From the NCBI RefSeq assembly GCF_004127445.1, contig NZ_QEXM01000057.1, positions 1-64,000 of the forward strand: a stretch of DNA of 64,000 nucleotides, in the 5' to 3' direction. Position 1 is the first letter of the stretch. The number at the start of each line of letters is the position of its first letter. Under the pieces are notes generated by a model. It was not told where the DNA came from. It ran no database searches and saw only the letters and a program-made list of their open reading frames with translations. The position numbers and the translations under genes were made by a program. This DNA is from Streptomyces alfalfae (GTDB lineage: Bacteria; Actinomycetota; Actinomycetes; Streptomycetales; Streptomycetaceae). Below, in pieces: positions 1-8,843 of this stretch.

Positions 1-453
1 GGCACCGGCCGGGTCATGATCCGGTTGGCGGAGCTCGGGTACGACTGCGTCGGGGTCGACCGCGACGCGTCCATGCTGGCCGTGGCGCGCAGACAGGCGC
101 CGGAACTGCTCTGGGCCCAGGCCGATCTGGCCACGCTCGACCCGGCCGAGCTGCGGATCGCGGCGGACTTCGACCTCGTGGTCGCCGCCGGCAACATCTT
201 CCCGCTCCTCGCGCCCGGCACCGAGGCGGAGGTTGTCAGGCGCTTGGCGGCGACCCTGCGTCCGGGCGGCCTCCTGGTCGCGGGCTTCGGCCTGGACGCG
301 GCCCACCTGCCGGTGCCGCCCACCATCACCCTGCCCGAGTACGACGCCCACTGCGCCGCGGCCGGCCTGACCCTGGCCGACCGCTTCGCGACGTGGGACG
401 CCGACCCCTACCACGGCGGCGGCTACGCCGTCAGCGTCCACCGGGCCCACTGA
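1..453 (+). CDS. Class I SAM-dependent methyltransferase (5' end cut off by window)
   Basis: The reading frame is open from base 1 and begins inside the glycine-rich SAM-binding motif (GTGR at residues 1-4), so the true start lies upstream of the window. Next comes the acidic end of strand 2 (GVDRDASML), then motif II/III (FDLVVAAGNIFPLL) and the strand-4/5 region (LRPGGLLVAGFG), the order expected of a Rossmann-fold methyltransferase. The C-terminus has a short YDAHCAAAGLTL segment usual in small-molecule methyltransferases. The substrate cannot be told from this fragment. It ends about 250 bp before a convergent hydrolase gene; the gap at 454-699 shows no convincing coding region. Confidence 0.85.
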   Translation, partial: GTGRVMIRLAELGYDCVGVDRDASMLAVARRQAPELLWAQADLATLDPAELRIAADFDLVVAAGNIFPLLAPGTEAEVVRRLAATLRPGGLLVAGFGLDAAHLPVPPTITLPEYDAHCAAAGLTLADRFATWDADPYHGGGYAVSVHRAH

Positions 454-699
454 GACTCACCCGCCCCCGGTGAGCAACACCGCAAGCCGCGGCAGCGCGG
501 TGGACCGCATTGCCACGAACTCCCGGAAGTCGTCATGACTTGAGGCCTCCATCGACCCTCCCCCCTCTTGCCGCCCCTCACGACGCGACGGGTCACCTGC
601 GGCTGTCTCTCGGCGGGTATGAACGTGGGGGCGTCCGAGAGGGCCGCGGGAGGGAGGGGAGGAGGAGAAGGCTGGTGTCTCCGCACCTCGCCCGTGCTT

Positions 700-1569
700 C
701 TACGTGCTCCGCCAGAATTCCCGCAGAGCGGTGACGAGCGCCTCGGGCGCCTCCTCGGCGATGTGGTGCCCGGAGGCGATCGGGCCGCCGGTCGGGCGGT
801 CCACCGCCCAGTCACGCCACACGCTCAGCACGTCACCGTAGAGGTCGGCCATGTCGTCATCGGTCGCCCACAGCACCTGTAGCCGGCAGGTGACGCGTCG
901 GCCGGCGTGCCGGTCGGCATCGTCGTGCTCCCGGTCGACACCGAGACCGGCCCGGTAGTCCTCGCACATGGCGTGCACGGTGGCAGGGTCATGGATCGCG
1001 CGTCGATAGTCCTCGTACGCCTCGGCTCCCATCTGCTCGGGTGTGGCCCGGTACCAGGCGTCGGGGTCGGCGTTGATGAGGCGTTCGGCGGGCTTCTCGG
1101 TCTGTCCGAGGAAGAACCAGTGCCACCAGCTCGCGGCGAAGGTCGCGTCGCAGCGGCGTAGCGCCTCTCCGAGAGGGACGGCGTCCAGGACGCTGAGGGC
1201 GGACACGGCTTCCGGGTGGTCCAGGGCGAGCCGCGTGGCCACGTACGCGCCCCGGTCGTGTCCGACGACGGCGAACCGCTCGTGCCCGAGGCGGCGCATG
1301 ACGGCGAGGCAGTCACCGGCCATGGCACGCTTGGAGTACGGGCTGTGGCGCTCGTCGGTCGGGGGCTTGTCGGACTCGCCGTAGCCGCGCAGATCCGGGC
1401 AGACCACGGTGTGACCGGCCGCCGCCAGCAGCGGGGCGACGCGGTGCCAGGTCGCGTGCGTACGCGGATGGCCGTGCAGGAGGAGCACCGCGGGGCCGCG
1501 GCCGCCGTACCGCACTCGTAGACGAACGCCTTCTCCCTCACACCGCGTCAACTCGAAGCCGTCGAACAC
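700..1569 (-). CDS. Alpha/beta hydrolase, haloacetate (fluoroacetate) dehalogenase-like
   Basis: This 289-residue alpha/beta-hydrolase has the oxyanion motif HGHPRTHATW (about residues 33-42) and GHDRGAYV at the nucleophile elbow, so the nucleophile is aspartate rather than serine. Asp nucleophile followed by Arg, plus the cap segment WWHWFFLGQ and the C-terminal SGHHIAEE histidine, are the signature of the haloacetate dehalogenase / fluoroacetate dehalogenase branch, which cleaves carbon-halogen bonds through an ester intermediate; some relatives are epoxide hydrolases. The GTG start at 1567-1569 is preceded by a strong AGGAGG site about 6 nt upstream. It stands alone between unrelated genes. 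The family is clear; the physiological substrate is inference. Confidence 0.85.
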   Translation of the reverse strand: MFDGFELTRCEGEGVRLRVRYGGRGPAVLLLHGHPRTHATWHRVAPLLAAAGHTVVCPDLRGYGESDKPPTDERHSPYSKRAMAGDCLAVMRRLGHERFAVVGHDRGAYVATRLALDHPEAVSALSVLDAVPLGEALRRCDATFAASWWHWFFLGQTEKPAERLINADPDAWYRATPEQMGAEAYEDYRRAIHDPATVHAMCEDYRAGLGVDREHDDADRHAGRRVTCRLQVLWATDDDMADLYGDVLSVWRDWAVDRPTGGPIASGHHIAEEAPEALVTALREFWRST

Positions 1570-1743
1570 GCGATCCTCCTACGCCCTGGCCGTCGCGGCT
1601 CACCTGCCCCATAACGCCTCGCCCACGCACGACGCCCATGCGTCAGCACTCGTGCGGACGCATGGTGAGGGGCCCCCTCCTAGGGTTCCAGGCGCACAGC
1701 CGGAGCGGCGCCGACCAGAAATGGGGGCGCGCCGGTGCGGGCG

Positions 1744-3015
1744 TCAGAAGGCCGGGAACGCGGCGCCCGAGACATGGAACGGCTCCCGCCGGCCGCGGAA
1801 CGCGACCGACGCCGCGGCCACCGCGCCGGGGCGCAGCTCCTCGACGCGGCCCGCCGCGGCGAGCGACGCGAGGGTGGGGCCGCCGAGGTAGACCGAGCCG
1901 AGTTCGGCGACCGAGAGGCGCAGGTCGGGGCGGACGCCGCGTACGCGTTCGCAGGTGACCGACTCCACGCCGTCCGTGCTGAGCCGGTAGCGGCCGGCGT
2001 TCCAGGGGCAGACGTCGTCCTCCACATCGAGGACGACGTCCAGGGCGGTGGCGTAACGGCGGGCGGTGAGTGCCCGGTCCACGTCCACCAGGCGGACCCA
2101 GAGGTTGTCGACCACTGTGGCCTGCGTGGGGCGCGGGTCGACCAGGAGGTGTCCGAGCGGCTCGTCGACGGCAGCGTCATAGGTGAGCCGGCTGTGGGCG
2201 TCGAGGTTGATCACGAAGTTCCACAGGGCCGCGTACGAGGTGGTGGTGAGGGCGGCCAGTTCGGTGAGCCGCACCGTGTCGCCCCGGGAGCGGTACAGGG
2301 CGTAGCCGGTCGCCGCGCCGTCGGGTTCGGTGTGCACCGCGAAGCGCAGAGCCGTGGCACCGTCGCGGAAGAGTTCGACGTCGTCACGCAGGCGGGCGTT
2401 CCAGTACTTCTCGGTGCGGTCGACCCAGCCGACGGTCTGCCGACGGGCCTGGTCGTAGACCTTCTCGAACAGCGGACGGGCCGCGGCGGGGGCGAGGAGG
2501 CGGATGCTGCCGGAGCCCAAGTCGGTGTCCGGGCGCAGGCGCATGGCCCGTTTGTCGGCGTCGACGGCCGCCAGGTGGCTGGCGACGCCGTAGCCGTAAC
2601 GGCCGTAGATGGTGGCTTCGGCGGCGTTGAGCGCGGCGATCGGCTCGCCCTGCGAGGCGTGCAGGTCCGTGAGCTGCCGACGCATCATCGAGGTGAGGAT
2701 GCCGCGGCGTCGGTGCGTGGGAAGGACGGCCACGAGCGTGATGCCCGCCACCGGGACGAGCGCGCCCGGAACCGTCAGCGTGCGGCCGTAGACGGAGACG
2801 CCGCCGACGATGTCCGGACCGTCGTACGCGGCGAGCGTCCGCTCCGGCTCGAAGGTGTGGGCGGCGTTGCGCAGGGCCCCGTCCCGCCAGTCCTGGCCGT
2901 ACGTCGTCGTGACCATGGTCGCCCAGGCGTCGAACTCATGGGCCTCGATGGTGCGCAACGGATGCCGGGGGCGGGGGGAGCGGGGGGAGGCGTGGGGGCG
3001 TTCAGTCGTCGTCAT
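1744..3015 (-). CDS. Eis-like GNAT N-acetyltransferase
   Basis: A 423-residue protein with an N-terminal GNAT domain (GITLVAVLPTHRRRGILTSMM, acetyl-CoA-binding loop RRRGIL), the conserved segment AATIYGRYGYGVAS that in Eis carries the general-acid tyrosine, a second GNAT-like domain, and a sterol-carrier-like C-terminal domain. It ends in phenylalanine (FPAF), as in Eis enzymes where the C-terminal carboxylate acts as base. This family multi-acetylates amines, including aminoglycosides in mycobacteria; the substrate here is unknown. I chose the ATG at 3013-3015 because the open frame upstream reads like non-coding leader and homologous sequence begins after it. Divergent from the LAL regulator gene with about 80 bp between starts. 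Confidence 0.85.
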   Translation of the reverse strand: MTTTERPHASPRSPRPRHPLRTIEAHEFDAWATMVTTTYGQDWRDGALRNAAHTFEPERTLAAYDGPDIVGGVSVYGRTLTVPGALVPVAGITLVAVLPTHRRRGILTSMMRRQLTDLHASQGEPIAALNAAEATIYGRYGYGVASHLAAVDADKRAMRLRPDTDLGSGSIRLLAPAAARPLFEKVYDQARRQTVGWVDRTEKYWNARLRDDVELFRDGATALRFAVHTEPDGAATGYALYRSRGDTVRLTELAALTTTSYAALWNFVINLDAHSRLTYDAAVDEPLGHLLVDPRPTQATVVDNLWVRLVDVDRALTARRYATALDVVLDVEDDVCPWNAGRYRLSTDGVESVTCERVRGVRPDLRLSVAELGSVYLGGPTLASLAAAGRVEELRPGAVAAASVAFRGRREPFHVSGAAFPAF

Positions 3016-3094
3016 GCGTCTACCGTCGCGGGGTAAACACCCCCGCCGCATCCGGCGGGTTCGGTATTTATGGACAGCGTTTATGCTGCTCGTC

Positions 3095-6088
3095 ATGGTG
3101 GCGTTTCGGGTGGACCGTGTGGCCAGTCCGGTCTACATCGGCCGGGATGAGGCCCTTGAGACGCTGGCGGCCACGATGCGCACGGCGATCCGGGACGGAC
3201 CTGCCGTGGCGCTGGTCGCCGGTGAGGCGGGGATCGGGAAGACACGGCTGCTCACCGAATTCACGCGCTCGCTCAACGAGCGGAACGAGCGGAACGAGCG
3301 GAACGAGCGGATCGAGCCGGGCCTGCTGAACGAGCCGGTACGTGTCGTCGAAGGCGCCTGCACGGAGTTCGCGAGCTCCGGGGGAGAAGGCTTCGCGTAC
3401 GCCCCGTTCGTCGCGGTGCTGCGCCGGCTGGCCAAGGACGGAGCCGCCACGGCGAGCGCCCGTGAGTACCGGGAACTGACGCGCTGGTTCCCCGGGTTGG
3501 GCGAGCCGAGCGCGCCGGACGCCGGGGAGCGCCGTCCGCGTACGGACATCGGAAGACCTCACCCGCACACGGACCCCGGAGGACCTCACCCGCACACGGG
3601 CCCCGGAGGACCTCACCCGCACACGGGCCCCGGAGGACCTCACCCGCACACGGGCTCCGGAGGACCTCACCCGCACACGGACACCGGAAAGCACCGCCTG
3701 TACGAGGAAGTGCTCGCGCTCATCGAGGAGGCCGCCGCTCGGCGCCCGCTCATGGTGATCGTCGAGGATCTGCACTGGGCGGACGCGGCCTCCCGCGAAC
3801 TGTTCGCCTTCCTCGCCCGTAACCTGACACAGCCGGGCATCCTGCTGGTCACCACCTACCGGCCGGACGCGACGCGGATCAATCACCTGGACCCGCTGCT
3901 GACCGAGTTGGTCCGCGGCCCGCGCACCACCACCCTGCGCCTGCCCCGACTCGGCCGTAACGACGTCGGACGGCAGCTCGCGGCGATCCTCGGCGCGGTG
4001 CCGGACGGCCCCACCCTCGACCACGTGTACCGGCGCAGCGACGGCAACCCCCTGTTCGTCGAGGCGCTCGCCCACGCGGAGGAGGGGACCCCGGACAGCC
4101 TGCGCGAGCTGCTCCTGCAAGCTCCGCGCGCACTGCCCGCCCCGGCCCGCCGCCTGCTCGGCCTGGCCTCCGCCGGAGGCAGCCGGATCGCGCACCGCCT
4201 GCTGGAGGAGCTGGCCGACGAGAGCGGCGACGGTCTGGACGCCCTGATCCGGGTCCTGGTCGACCACGGGCTGCTGGTCCCGGACGGCGACGGCTACACG
4301 TTCCGGCACGCGCTCATACGCCACGCCGTGTACGAGGACCTGCTGCCCGGTGAGCGCGCCCGGCTGCACGCCCGGTACGCCGAAGCCCTGAGCACCGGCG
4401 ACGCCTACGCCGAACTGGCCGCGCACGCCGCAGCGGCCGGCGATCACGCGTCCACCCTCGTCGCCGCGTACCGGGCGGCGGGCCAGGCGCGGCGCTCCTA
4501 CGCGTACCAGGACCAGGTCCAGATGCTGGAACGCGTCATCGACTGGTGGGATCGCACCCCCGACGCGGGCGCGCGGGCGGGCGTGGATCTGGGGGGCGTC
4601 CGCACCGAGGCGGCCGAAGCATGCATGTTCAGCGGGGACTACGAGCGCGGCGTCGAGCACGCCACCGCCGGTCTCGCCCTCCTCGACGAGCACCGCGCCC
4701 CCGAGCGTGTCGCTCTGCTCCTGGAACACCGGGGCAGGCTGCTGCACCGCTTGAACTCCATCGGCACCCCCGACTTCGAACGAGCCCTGCGTCTGCTGCC
4801 CGACGATCCCGACGACACCCAGCGCGGCAGGGTGCTCGGAGTACTGGCCATGGGGTTGCTCCCGGGTTCCGCCACGGGGCAGCGGGCGTTCGACGAGGCG
4901 CTGCGCGTCGGGCGGCGCACCGGCGACGCCACCGTCACCGTGCGCGGTCTGCTGGGCCGCGGCGCCCGCCACCGCGATCTCGACGCGCTGGTGGAGGCGA
5001 GCGCCCTCGCCGAACGGCTGGAGGGGTACGACCTCCTGTTGACCGTGCCGATGTACGAGGCCACGCTGCACACCCGCGACGGTGAGTACCGGCGCGCGAT
5101 CGACACGGCACTCGCCGCCGCCCGGCGTGCCCGCAGGTTCGGCCTCGGCCTCAGCAGAGGCGCCGCGCTCACCTCCTACGCCGTACGCGCACTGATCCTG
5201 ACCGGTGAGTGGGAGCGGGCGACCGCGCTCCTCGACGAGGCGCTGACCCAGAGCCCGCCTCCCGTACAGGACCAGGTCCTACGCTCCATGGCCGGTCAAC
5301 TGGCCCTGATGCGCGGAGATCTGCGGGCGGCGGAGGCCGCGCTCGTCGAGACCGAGGACGCCCCGCACGACGTCTCCATGTACCACCAGTACCGGTGGCG
5401 GCCCCTGCTCGCCCTCGCCCAGGGCGACCCGGAACGCGCCGACCGACTGCTGGGGCGCGCCCTCGCCGACCCGGGCCTCGCCGAACTGCACGGCGTCGAC
5501 TCCCTCCCCGTGCTGATCACCGGGGCGCTGGTGCAGCGGGCCCGCGGCGACGCGCACGGCCCCGCGGTCACCGCTCGGCGTACCGAACTGGCCGCCATGG
5601 GCCGCGTCTTCGGTGTCGGGGACGACGGGGCGTACGACCAGGCACTCCGCATGTGCCTGCACGCACTGCTCGACGACACCGGCTGGGACGAGGTGATCGC
5701 CGCGTGGCGGGAGCTGGGCCAGCCCTATGAACTGGCGCAGAGCCTGCTGTACGGCGGGCAGGCCGCGCTCCTGGGCGGAGACCGCGACGGTGGGCGGACC
5801 CTGCTGGACGAGGCGGCGAAACTGGCCGCCACGCTCGGCGCGGCCCCCCTCACCCGCGAGATCGCCCTGGCCGCGGGCCCCGCCCCGGGCACGGGCGGCC
5901 TCACCCCGCGCCAACACGATGTGCTCGCCCTCATCGCCGAGGGCCTGAGCAACCGCCGCATCGCCGAACGCCTCCACATCTCGCCCAGCACGGCAGGCGT
6001 CCACGTCTCCCACATCCTGGCGAAACTCGGCGCGACGACGCGCACGGAGGCGGCGGCCATCGCCCACCGCAACGGCCTCGCACGCTAG
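3095..6088 (+). CDS. Large ATP-binding LuxR-family (LAL) transcriptional regulator
   Basis: A regulator of about 997 residues. It has an N-terminal AAA-type ATPase with Walker A GEAGIGKT (about residue 43) and Walker B LMVIVEDLHWAD, a long helical TPR-like middle, and a C-terminal LuxR helix-turn-helix (LTPRQHDVLALIAEGLSNRRIAERLHIS). The architecture is that of LAL/MalT-type regulators, which often switch on secondary-metabolite or sugar genes. Two tandem repeats interrupt the ATPase domain in frame: NER x4 and a nine-residue GGPHPHTGP unit x5, lying between the Walker A and Walker B regions. Start is ambiguous between ATG 3083 and ATG 3095; both lack a strong ribosome site. It is divergent from the Eis-like gene, so the pair may share a promoter region. 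Confidence 0.88.
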   Translation: MVAFRVDRVASPVYIGRDEALETLAATMRTAIRDGPAVALVAGEAGIGKTRLLTEFTRSLNERNERNERNERIEPGLLNEPVRVVEGACTEFASSGGEGFAYAPFVAVLRRLAKDGAATASAREYRELTRWFPGLGEPSAPDAGERRPRTDIGRPHPHTDPGGPHPHTGPGGPHPHTGPGGPHPHTGSGGPHPHTDTGKHRLYEEVLALIEEAAARRPLMVIVEDLHWADAASRELFAFLARNLTQPGILLVTTYRPDATRINHLDPLLTELVRGPRTTTLRLPRLGRNDVGRQLAAILGAVPDGPTLDHVYRRSDGNPLFVEALAHAEEGTPDSLRELLLQAPRALPAPARRLLGLASAGGSRIAHRLLEELADESGDGLDALIRVLVDHGLLVPDGDGYTFRHALIRHAVYEDLLPGERARLHARYAEALSTGDAYAELAAHAAAAGDHASTLVAAYRAAGQARRSYAYQDQVQMLERVIDWWDRTPDAGARAGVDLGGVRTEAAEACMFSGDYERGVEHATAGLALLDEHRAPERVALLLEHRGRLLHRLNSIGTPDFERALRLLPDDPDDTQRGRVLGVLAMGLLPGSATGQRAFDEALRVGRRTGDATVTVRGLLGRGARHRDLDALVEASALAERLEGYDLLLTVPMYEATLHTRDGEYRRAIDTALAAARRARRFGLGLSRGAALTSYAVRALILTGEWERATALLDEALTQSPPPVQDQVLRSMAGQLALMRGDLRAAEAALVETEDAPHDVSMYHQYRWRPLLALAQGDPERADRLLGRALADPGLAELHGVDSLPVLITGALVQRARGDAHGPAVTARRTELAAMGRVFGVGDDGAYDQALRMCLHALLDDTGWDEVIAAWRELGQPYELAQSLLYGGQAALLGGDRDGGRTLLDEAAKLAATLGAAPLTREIALAAGPAPGTGGLTPRQHDVLALIAEGLSNRRIAERLHISPSTAGVHVSHILAKLGATTRTEAAAIAHRNGLAR
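3275..3310 (+). repeat. 9-bp in-frame tandem repeat, 4 copies
   Basis: The unit AACGAGCGG (Asn-Glu-Arg) occurs four times exactly, followed by a degenerate copy (ATCGAGCCG). It sits in the LAL ATPase domain shortly after Walker A. Confidence 0.95.
3551..3685 (+). repeat. 27-bp in-frame minisatellite, 5 copies
   Basis: Five consecutive 27-bp units encode G(G/R)PHPHT(G/D)(P/S/T). Copies 2 and 3 are identical and the others differ by one to three bases, which points to recent slippage. The array keeps the reading frame of the LAL regulator and adds about 45 Pro/His/Gly-rich residues between the Walker motifs. Confidence 0.95.
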
Positions 6089-6142
6089 GGCGGTTCGCCA
6101 CGAGCGCACGCGCCGCGTCGATCTGCCGCACATGGGTGTGCG

Positions 6143-6676
6143 TCAATGCCGGCGCAGAGACCGACCGGCAGTGTCTTCCCTTCGTACGACTTCCAGACGT
6201 ACGAAGGGAATGTGCCGACCGGCTCGCCGGTAGGAGCCGAGGGTGCCGTCGTCCTCGAAGCCCATGAAGGCGCACAGACGGCGTGCCGTGCGGGGGTGGG
6301 CGCGGGCGTAGCGGGCCATGATCTCGCCGCCCTCGTCCGCGTCCAGGAAGTGGGCGGCGACGGCGTATCGGCGGTCGCGGAACTGGATGCGGGCCCGCGG
6401 CGTGGCGCGCAGGTTCTGGTACCAGGCGGCCTTGGGTCCGAAGCCGGAGGCCAGGATCCAGGTGCCCTGCTCCGCGTCGTGGGCGATGACCTCCAGGACC
6501 ACCCGGCGGTCGAGGCCGCTGGTGCGGCCGGTGTGGTGCAGCAACAGCAGGCGTCCCCCGAGAACCGGGCCGAGGCCGACCCGGTAGAGGCCGATGGGCA
6601 GCCGTGCCAGAAGCCGCCGCCACCCACGCGGCAGAGGCGGACGCCGGGACCGGCCGTGCTGCGGTGCTGTCGTCAC
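6143..6676 (-). CDS. Deazaflavin (F420)-dependent nitroreductase-family oxidoreductase
   Basis: A 177-residue split-beta-barrel protein with the family hallmarks LLLLHHTGRTSGLDRRVVLEVI (residues about 42-63) and GFGPKAAWYQNLRATP (about 78-93), as in Ddn/DUF385 F420H2-dependent reductases. Enzymes of this group use reduced F420 to reduce quinones, nitro compounds or unsaturated esters. The conserved core finishes near HIPFVRLE; the last 16 or so residues lie over a perfect 13-bp inverted repeat and are probably not part of the fold. Convergent with the LAL gene (54 bp between stops). Substrate unknown. Confidence 0.85.
   Translation of the reverse strand: MTTAPQHGRSRRPPLPRGWRRLLARLPIGLYRVGLGPVLGGRLLLLHHTGRTSGLDRRVVLEVIAHDAEQGTWILASGFGPKAAWYQNLRATPRARIQFRDRRYAVAAHFLDADEGGEIMARYARAHPRTARRLCAFMGFEDDGTLGSYRRAGRHIPFVRLEVVRREDTAGRSLRRH
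6176..6210. terminator. Perfect 13-bp inverted repeat, probable bidirectional terminator
   Basis: Arms TTCCCTTCGTACG (6176-6188) and CGTACGAAGGGAA (6198-6210) are exactly complementary around a 9-nt loop. It lies inside the last codons of the F420-type gene and about 90 bp after the LAL stop, so it could end transcription from both sides. There is no long T-run, and an operator role cannot be excluded. Confidence 0.5.
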
Positions 6677-6859
6677 GTCGCCACCTCGGGGGCCTCGGGG
6701 ACACTGCGGAGACGCTTCGGGTGCGCGCGGAACCGGACGTGCGGCGGTGGCCGGCCCGCCCCCGGGCCCGGCGATTTTCGCACAGTCGATGCCGAGAGGG
6801 CAGGCGGCGTCGGGGTGTCCGGGGCCTGCCCCGGCTCCGGAAGGCGAGCAGCGGCGAGG

Positions 6860-8083
6860 TCAGCTCGACATGGGCTGCGCCTTCGTGTCTGCGGCCGTTT
6901 CGGCGCGACCGCCGGAGCCGAGAACTCCCGCCAGCGCGGAAGCGACGACCAGCAGGGCGAGGACGACGGTCATCGTGAGGCGGAGCCCGATGTGGTCGGC
7001 GAGGAAGCCGAGGGCGGGCGGGCCGACGAGGAAGGCGACGTATCCCGCGGTGGCGACGGCGCCGACGCGCTCCGCCGCGTCGTGCGGGTGGTCGCCCGCC
7101 GCCGACAGGGTGACGGGGAAGCCGAGCGACGTGCCCAGCCCCCACAGCACCGTGGCGGCGCCCGCCATGAGCGGGCTGGGCGAGACGATCACCACCACCA
7201 GACCCAGGGAGGCGGTCACGGCGCTGATCCGGACGACCTGGGTCCGGCCGAAGCGCTCCAGGAGGGGACCGCCCGCGAATCGGCCCAGCGTCATTGAGGC
7301 GGCGAAGGCCAGGAAGGTCAGCGATCCCGCGGTGGCGCTGACGTGGTAGCCGTCGACCATGAGCAGCGGCAGCCAGTCGTTGGCGGCGCCTTCCCCGAAG
7401 GCCATGGCCAGCACGATCACCCCGATGAGGAGGAGCCGCCGGTCCCGCCACACGCGCAGGTGTCCTGGCCCGCCGCTCCGCCGGGGGGAGTCGTCGTCCC
7501 CGGCGGTCTTCTTGCCCGTACCGTGCGGGAGCGACAGGACGGCCCGTACGGCGACGGCGGCGATGAGGGCCGCGACGGCCGTCAGATGCCATCCGACCGG
7601 AAACGCGACGGCCGTCAGCGCCATGCCCAGCAGCGCCCCGACGACGGTGCCCAGGCTGAAGCAGCCGTGCAGCACCGGCAGGACGGGCCGGCCGATGATG
7701 CTCTCGACAGCCGCTCCCTCGATGTTGAACGCGACCTCGGCGATCCCCAAACCGCCGCCGAACAGGGCCAGTCCGCAGAAGACCCCGGCCGCCAGCGACA
7801 GACTCGCGCCGGCCGCGACGACCAGCAGCCCCGCGACGACCAGCGCCGCACCCGCGCTGATCGTCACCCGGCCCCCACAACGGCGTACGAGAGGGCCGGA
7901 GGCCGTGACGCCGGCCATCGAGCCGGTCGAAAGACCGAACAGCACCAGGCCCATCACGCCGGTGGACACGTCGAGACCGTCCCTGACCGCCGGGGTGCGT
8001 GCCACCCACGAGGCCATGCCGGTACCGGCGGCGAGCATGAAGAGGAAGAGAGCGGCACGCCAGCGGCGTATAGCGGCATCCAT
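6860..8083 (-). CDS. MFS transporter
   Basis: A 407-residue integral membrane protein with twelve predicted hydrophobic segments. Near the N-terminus it reads FLFMLAAGTGMASWVARTPAVRDGL, a pattern common to the YfcJ/FsrA-like or sugar-efflux-like MFS subgroup. The start ATG at 8081-8083 faces the acetyltransferase/TetR genes, and two palindromes in the gap (8193-8230) make it a likely target of that TetR. Direction and substrate (probably efflux) are inference. Confidence 0.88.
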   Translation of the reverse strand: MDAAIRRWRAALFLFMLAAGTGMASWVARTPAVRDGLDVSTGVMGLVLFGLSTGSMAGVTASGPLVRRCGGRVTISAGAALVVAGLLVVAAGASLSLAAGVFCGLALFGGGLGIAEVAFNIEGAAVESIIGRPVLPVLHGCFSLGTVVGALLGMALTAVAFPVGWHLTAVAALIAAVAVRAVLSLPHGTGKKTAGDDDSPRRSGGPGHLRVWRDRRLLLIGVIVLAMAFGEGAANDWLPLLMVDGYHVSATAGSLTFLAFAASMTLGRFAGGPLLERFGRTQVVRISAVTASLGLVVVIVSPSPLMAGAATVLWGLGTSLGFPVTLSAAGDHPHDAAERVGAVATAGYVAFLVGPPALGFLADHIGLRLTMTVVLALLVVASALAGVLGSGGRAETAADTKAQPMSS

Positions 8084-8192
8084 GACAGCGGGGCCTCAGC
8101 AGACGGATCGAGGACGGACACGAAGAGAAGCAAGAGCGATCGGGAGCAGACGGAGAGCGGACAGGGCAGAACGCAGTGGTCGGCCGAGACAA

Positions 8193-8230
8193 GGAGCGTA
8201 CGACCGTACGCTCCGAGTGTACGATCGTAC
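8193..8230. promoter_or_regulatory. Two adjacent palindromic operators (TetR target)
   Basis: Site 1 (8193-8214) has 10-bp arms GGAGCGTACG / CGTACGCTCC around a 2-nt centre. Site 2 (8219-8230) is the perfect palindrome GTACGATCGTAC. Both share the core GTACGA(C/T)CGTAC and lie between the divergent MFS gene and the acetyltransferase/TetR pair. Site 2 ends 2 bp before the acetyltransferase ATG, so binding would block transcription start directly. Assignment to the neighbouring TetR is inference from position. Confidence 0.75.
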
Positions 8231-8232
8231 CC

Positions 8233-8811
8233 ATGACCGACTACTTCGCGGGAGACCCCCGTACGAACCACGAGCGGATGCTCGCCGGAGACCTCTACAT
8301 CGCCGACGACCCCGACATCGCGCAGGCCCAGCGGCGGGCCGTGCGCCTCGCCGCCCAGTACCTGGCCGCCTACGCCGAGGACCCCGACGCCGCCCGGCCG
8401 GTCGTCGCCGAACTGCTCGGCGGCCTCGGCGCCGGGGCCCACATCCGGCCGCCGCTGTTCGTGGACTACGGCTCGTACATCACGGTCGGCGAGGACACGT
8501 TCATCAACTACAACCTCACCGCCCTGGACGTGGCCCCCATCACCATCGGCCGCGACTGCCAGATCGGGCCGAACGTCCAGCTGCTCACCCCCACCCACCC
8601 GGTGGAGCCGGAGCCGCGCCGGGACAAGCTGGAGGCCGCAGGGCCGATCACGATCGGCGACAATGTCTGGCTGGGCGGTGGCGCGATCGTGCTGGCCGGG
8701 GTGACCATCGGGGACAACAGCGTCATCGGCGCCGGAGCCGTGGTCACCAAGGACGTACCCGCCCATGTGGTCGCGGTGGGCAACCCGGCCCGGGTGATCC
8801 GCTCGATCTAG
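8233..8811 (+). CDS. Maltose/galactoside O-acetyltransferase (left-handed beta-helix)
   Basis: A 192-residue hexapeptide-repeat acetyltransferase. The N-terminal Mac domain (FAGDPRTNHERMLAGDLYIADDP) precedes repeating (I/V)G-type turns (ITIGRDCQIGPNVQLLTPTHP, ITIGDNVWLGGGAIVLAGVTIGDNSVIGAGAVVTKDVP). The TPTHP histidine is the catalytic base in this family, which transfers acetyl from acetyl-CoA to sugar hydroxyls. I chose ATG 8233 because Mac-domain similarity starts exactly there, although the frame is open further upstream; the operator reaches to base 8230, so no ribosome site exists and the mRNA is probably leaderless. The TetR gene follows after 32 nt in the same operon. Confidence 0.9.
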   Translation: MTDYFAGDPRTNHERMLAGDLYIADDPDIAQAQRRAVRLAAQYLAAYAEDPDAARPVVAELLGGLGAGAHIRPPLFVDYGSYITVGEDTFINYNLTALDVAPITIGRDCQIGPNVQLLTPTHPVEPEPRRDKLEAAGPITIGDNVWLGGGAIVLAGVTIGDNSVIGAGAVVTKDVPAHVVAVGNPARVIRSI

Positions 8812-8843
8812 CAGTTCCCTACAGAGAGAAGCAAGGAAGCACC

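Noticed and set aside
510..734. Small plus-strand open frame between the first two genes
   Set aside because: No ribosome site, Arg/Gly-rich composition and overlap with the 3' end of the hydrolase on the other strand.
3068..5071. Long open frame (about 660 codons) antisense to the LAL regulator
   Set aside because: Composition is Val/Gly/Arg/Gln-rich with no motif; it is the usual mirror of a high-GC gene. The plus strand has clear Walker and LuxR motifs.
5931..8234. 767-codon minus frame across the F420-type and MFS genes
   Set aside because: It crosses two real genes in another frame and is Arg/Pro/Gly-rich without any domain.
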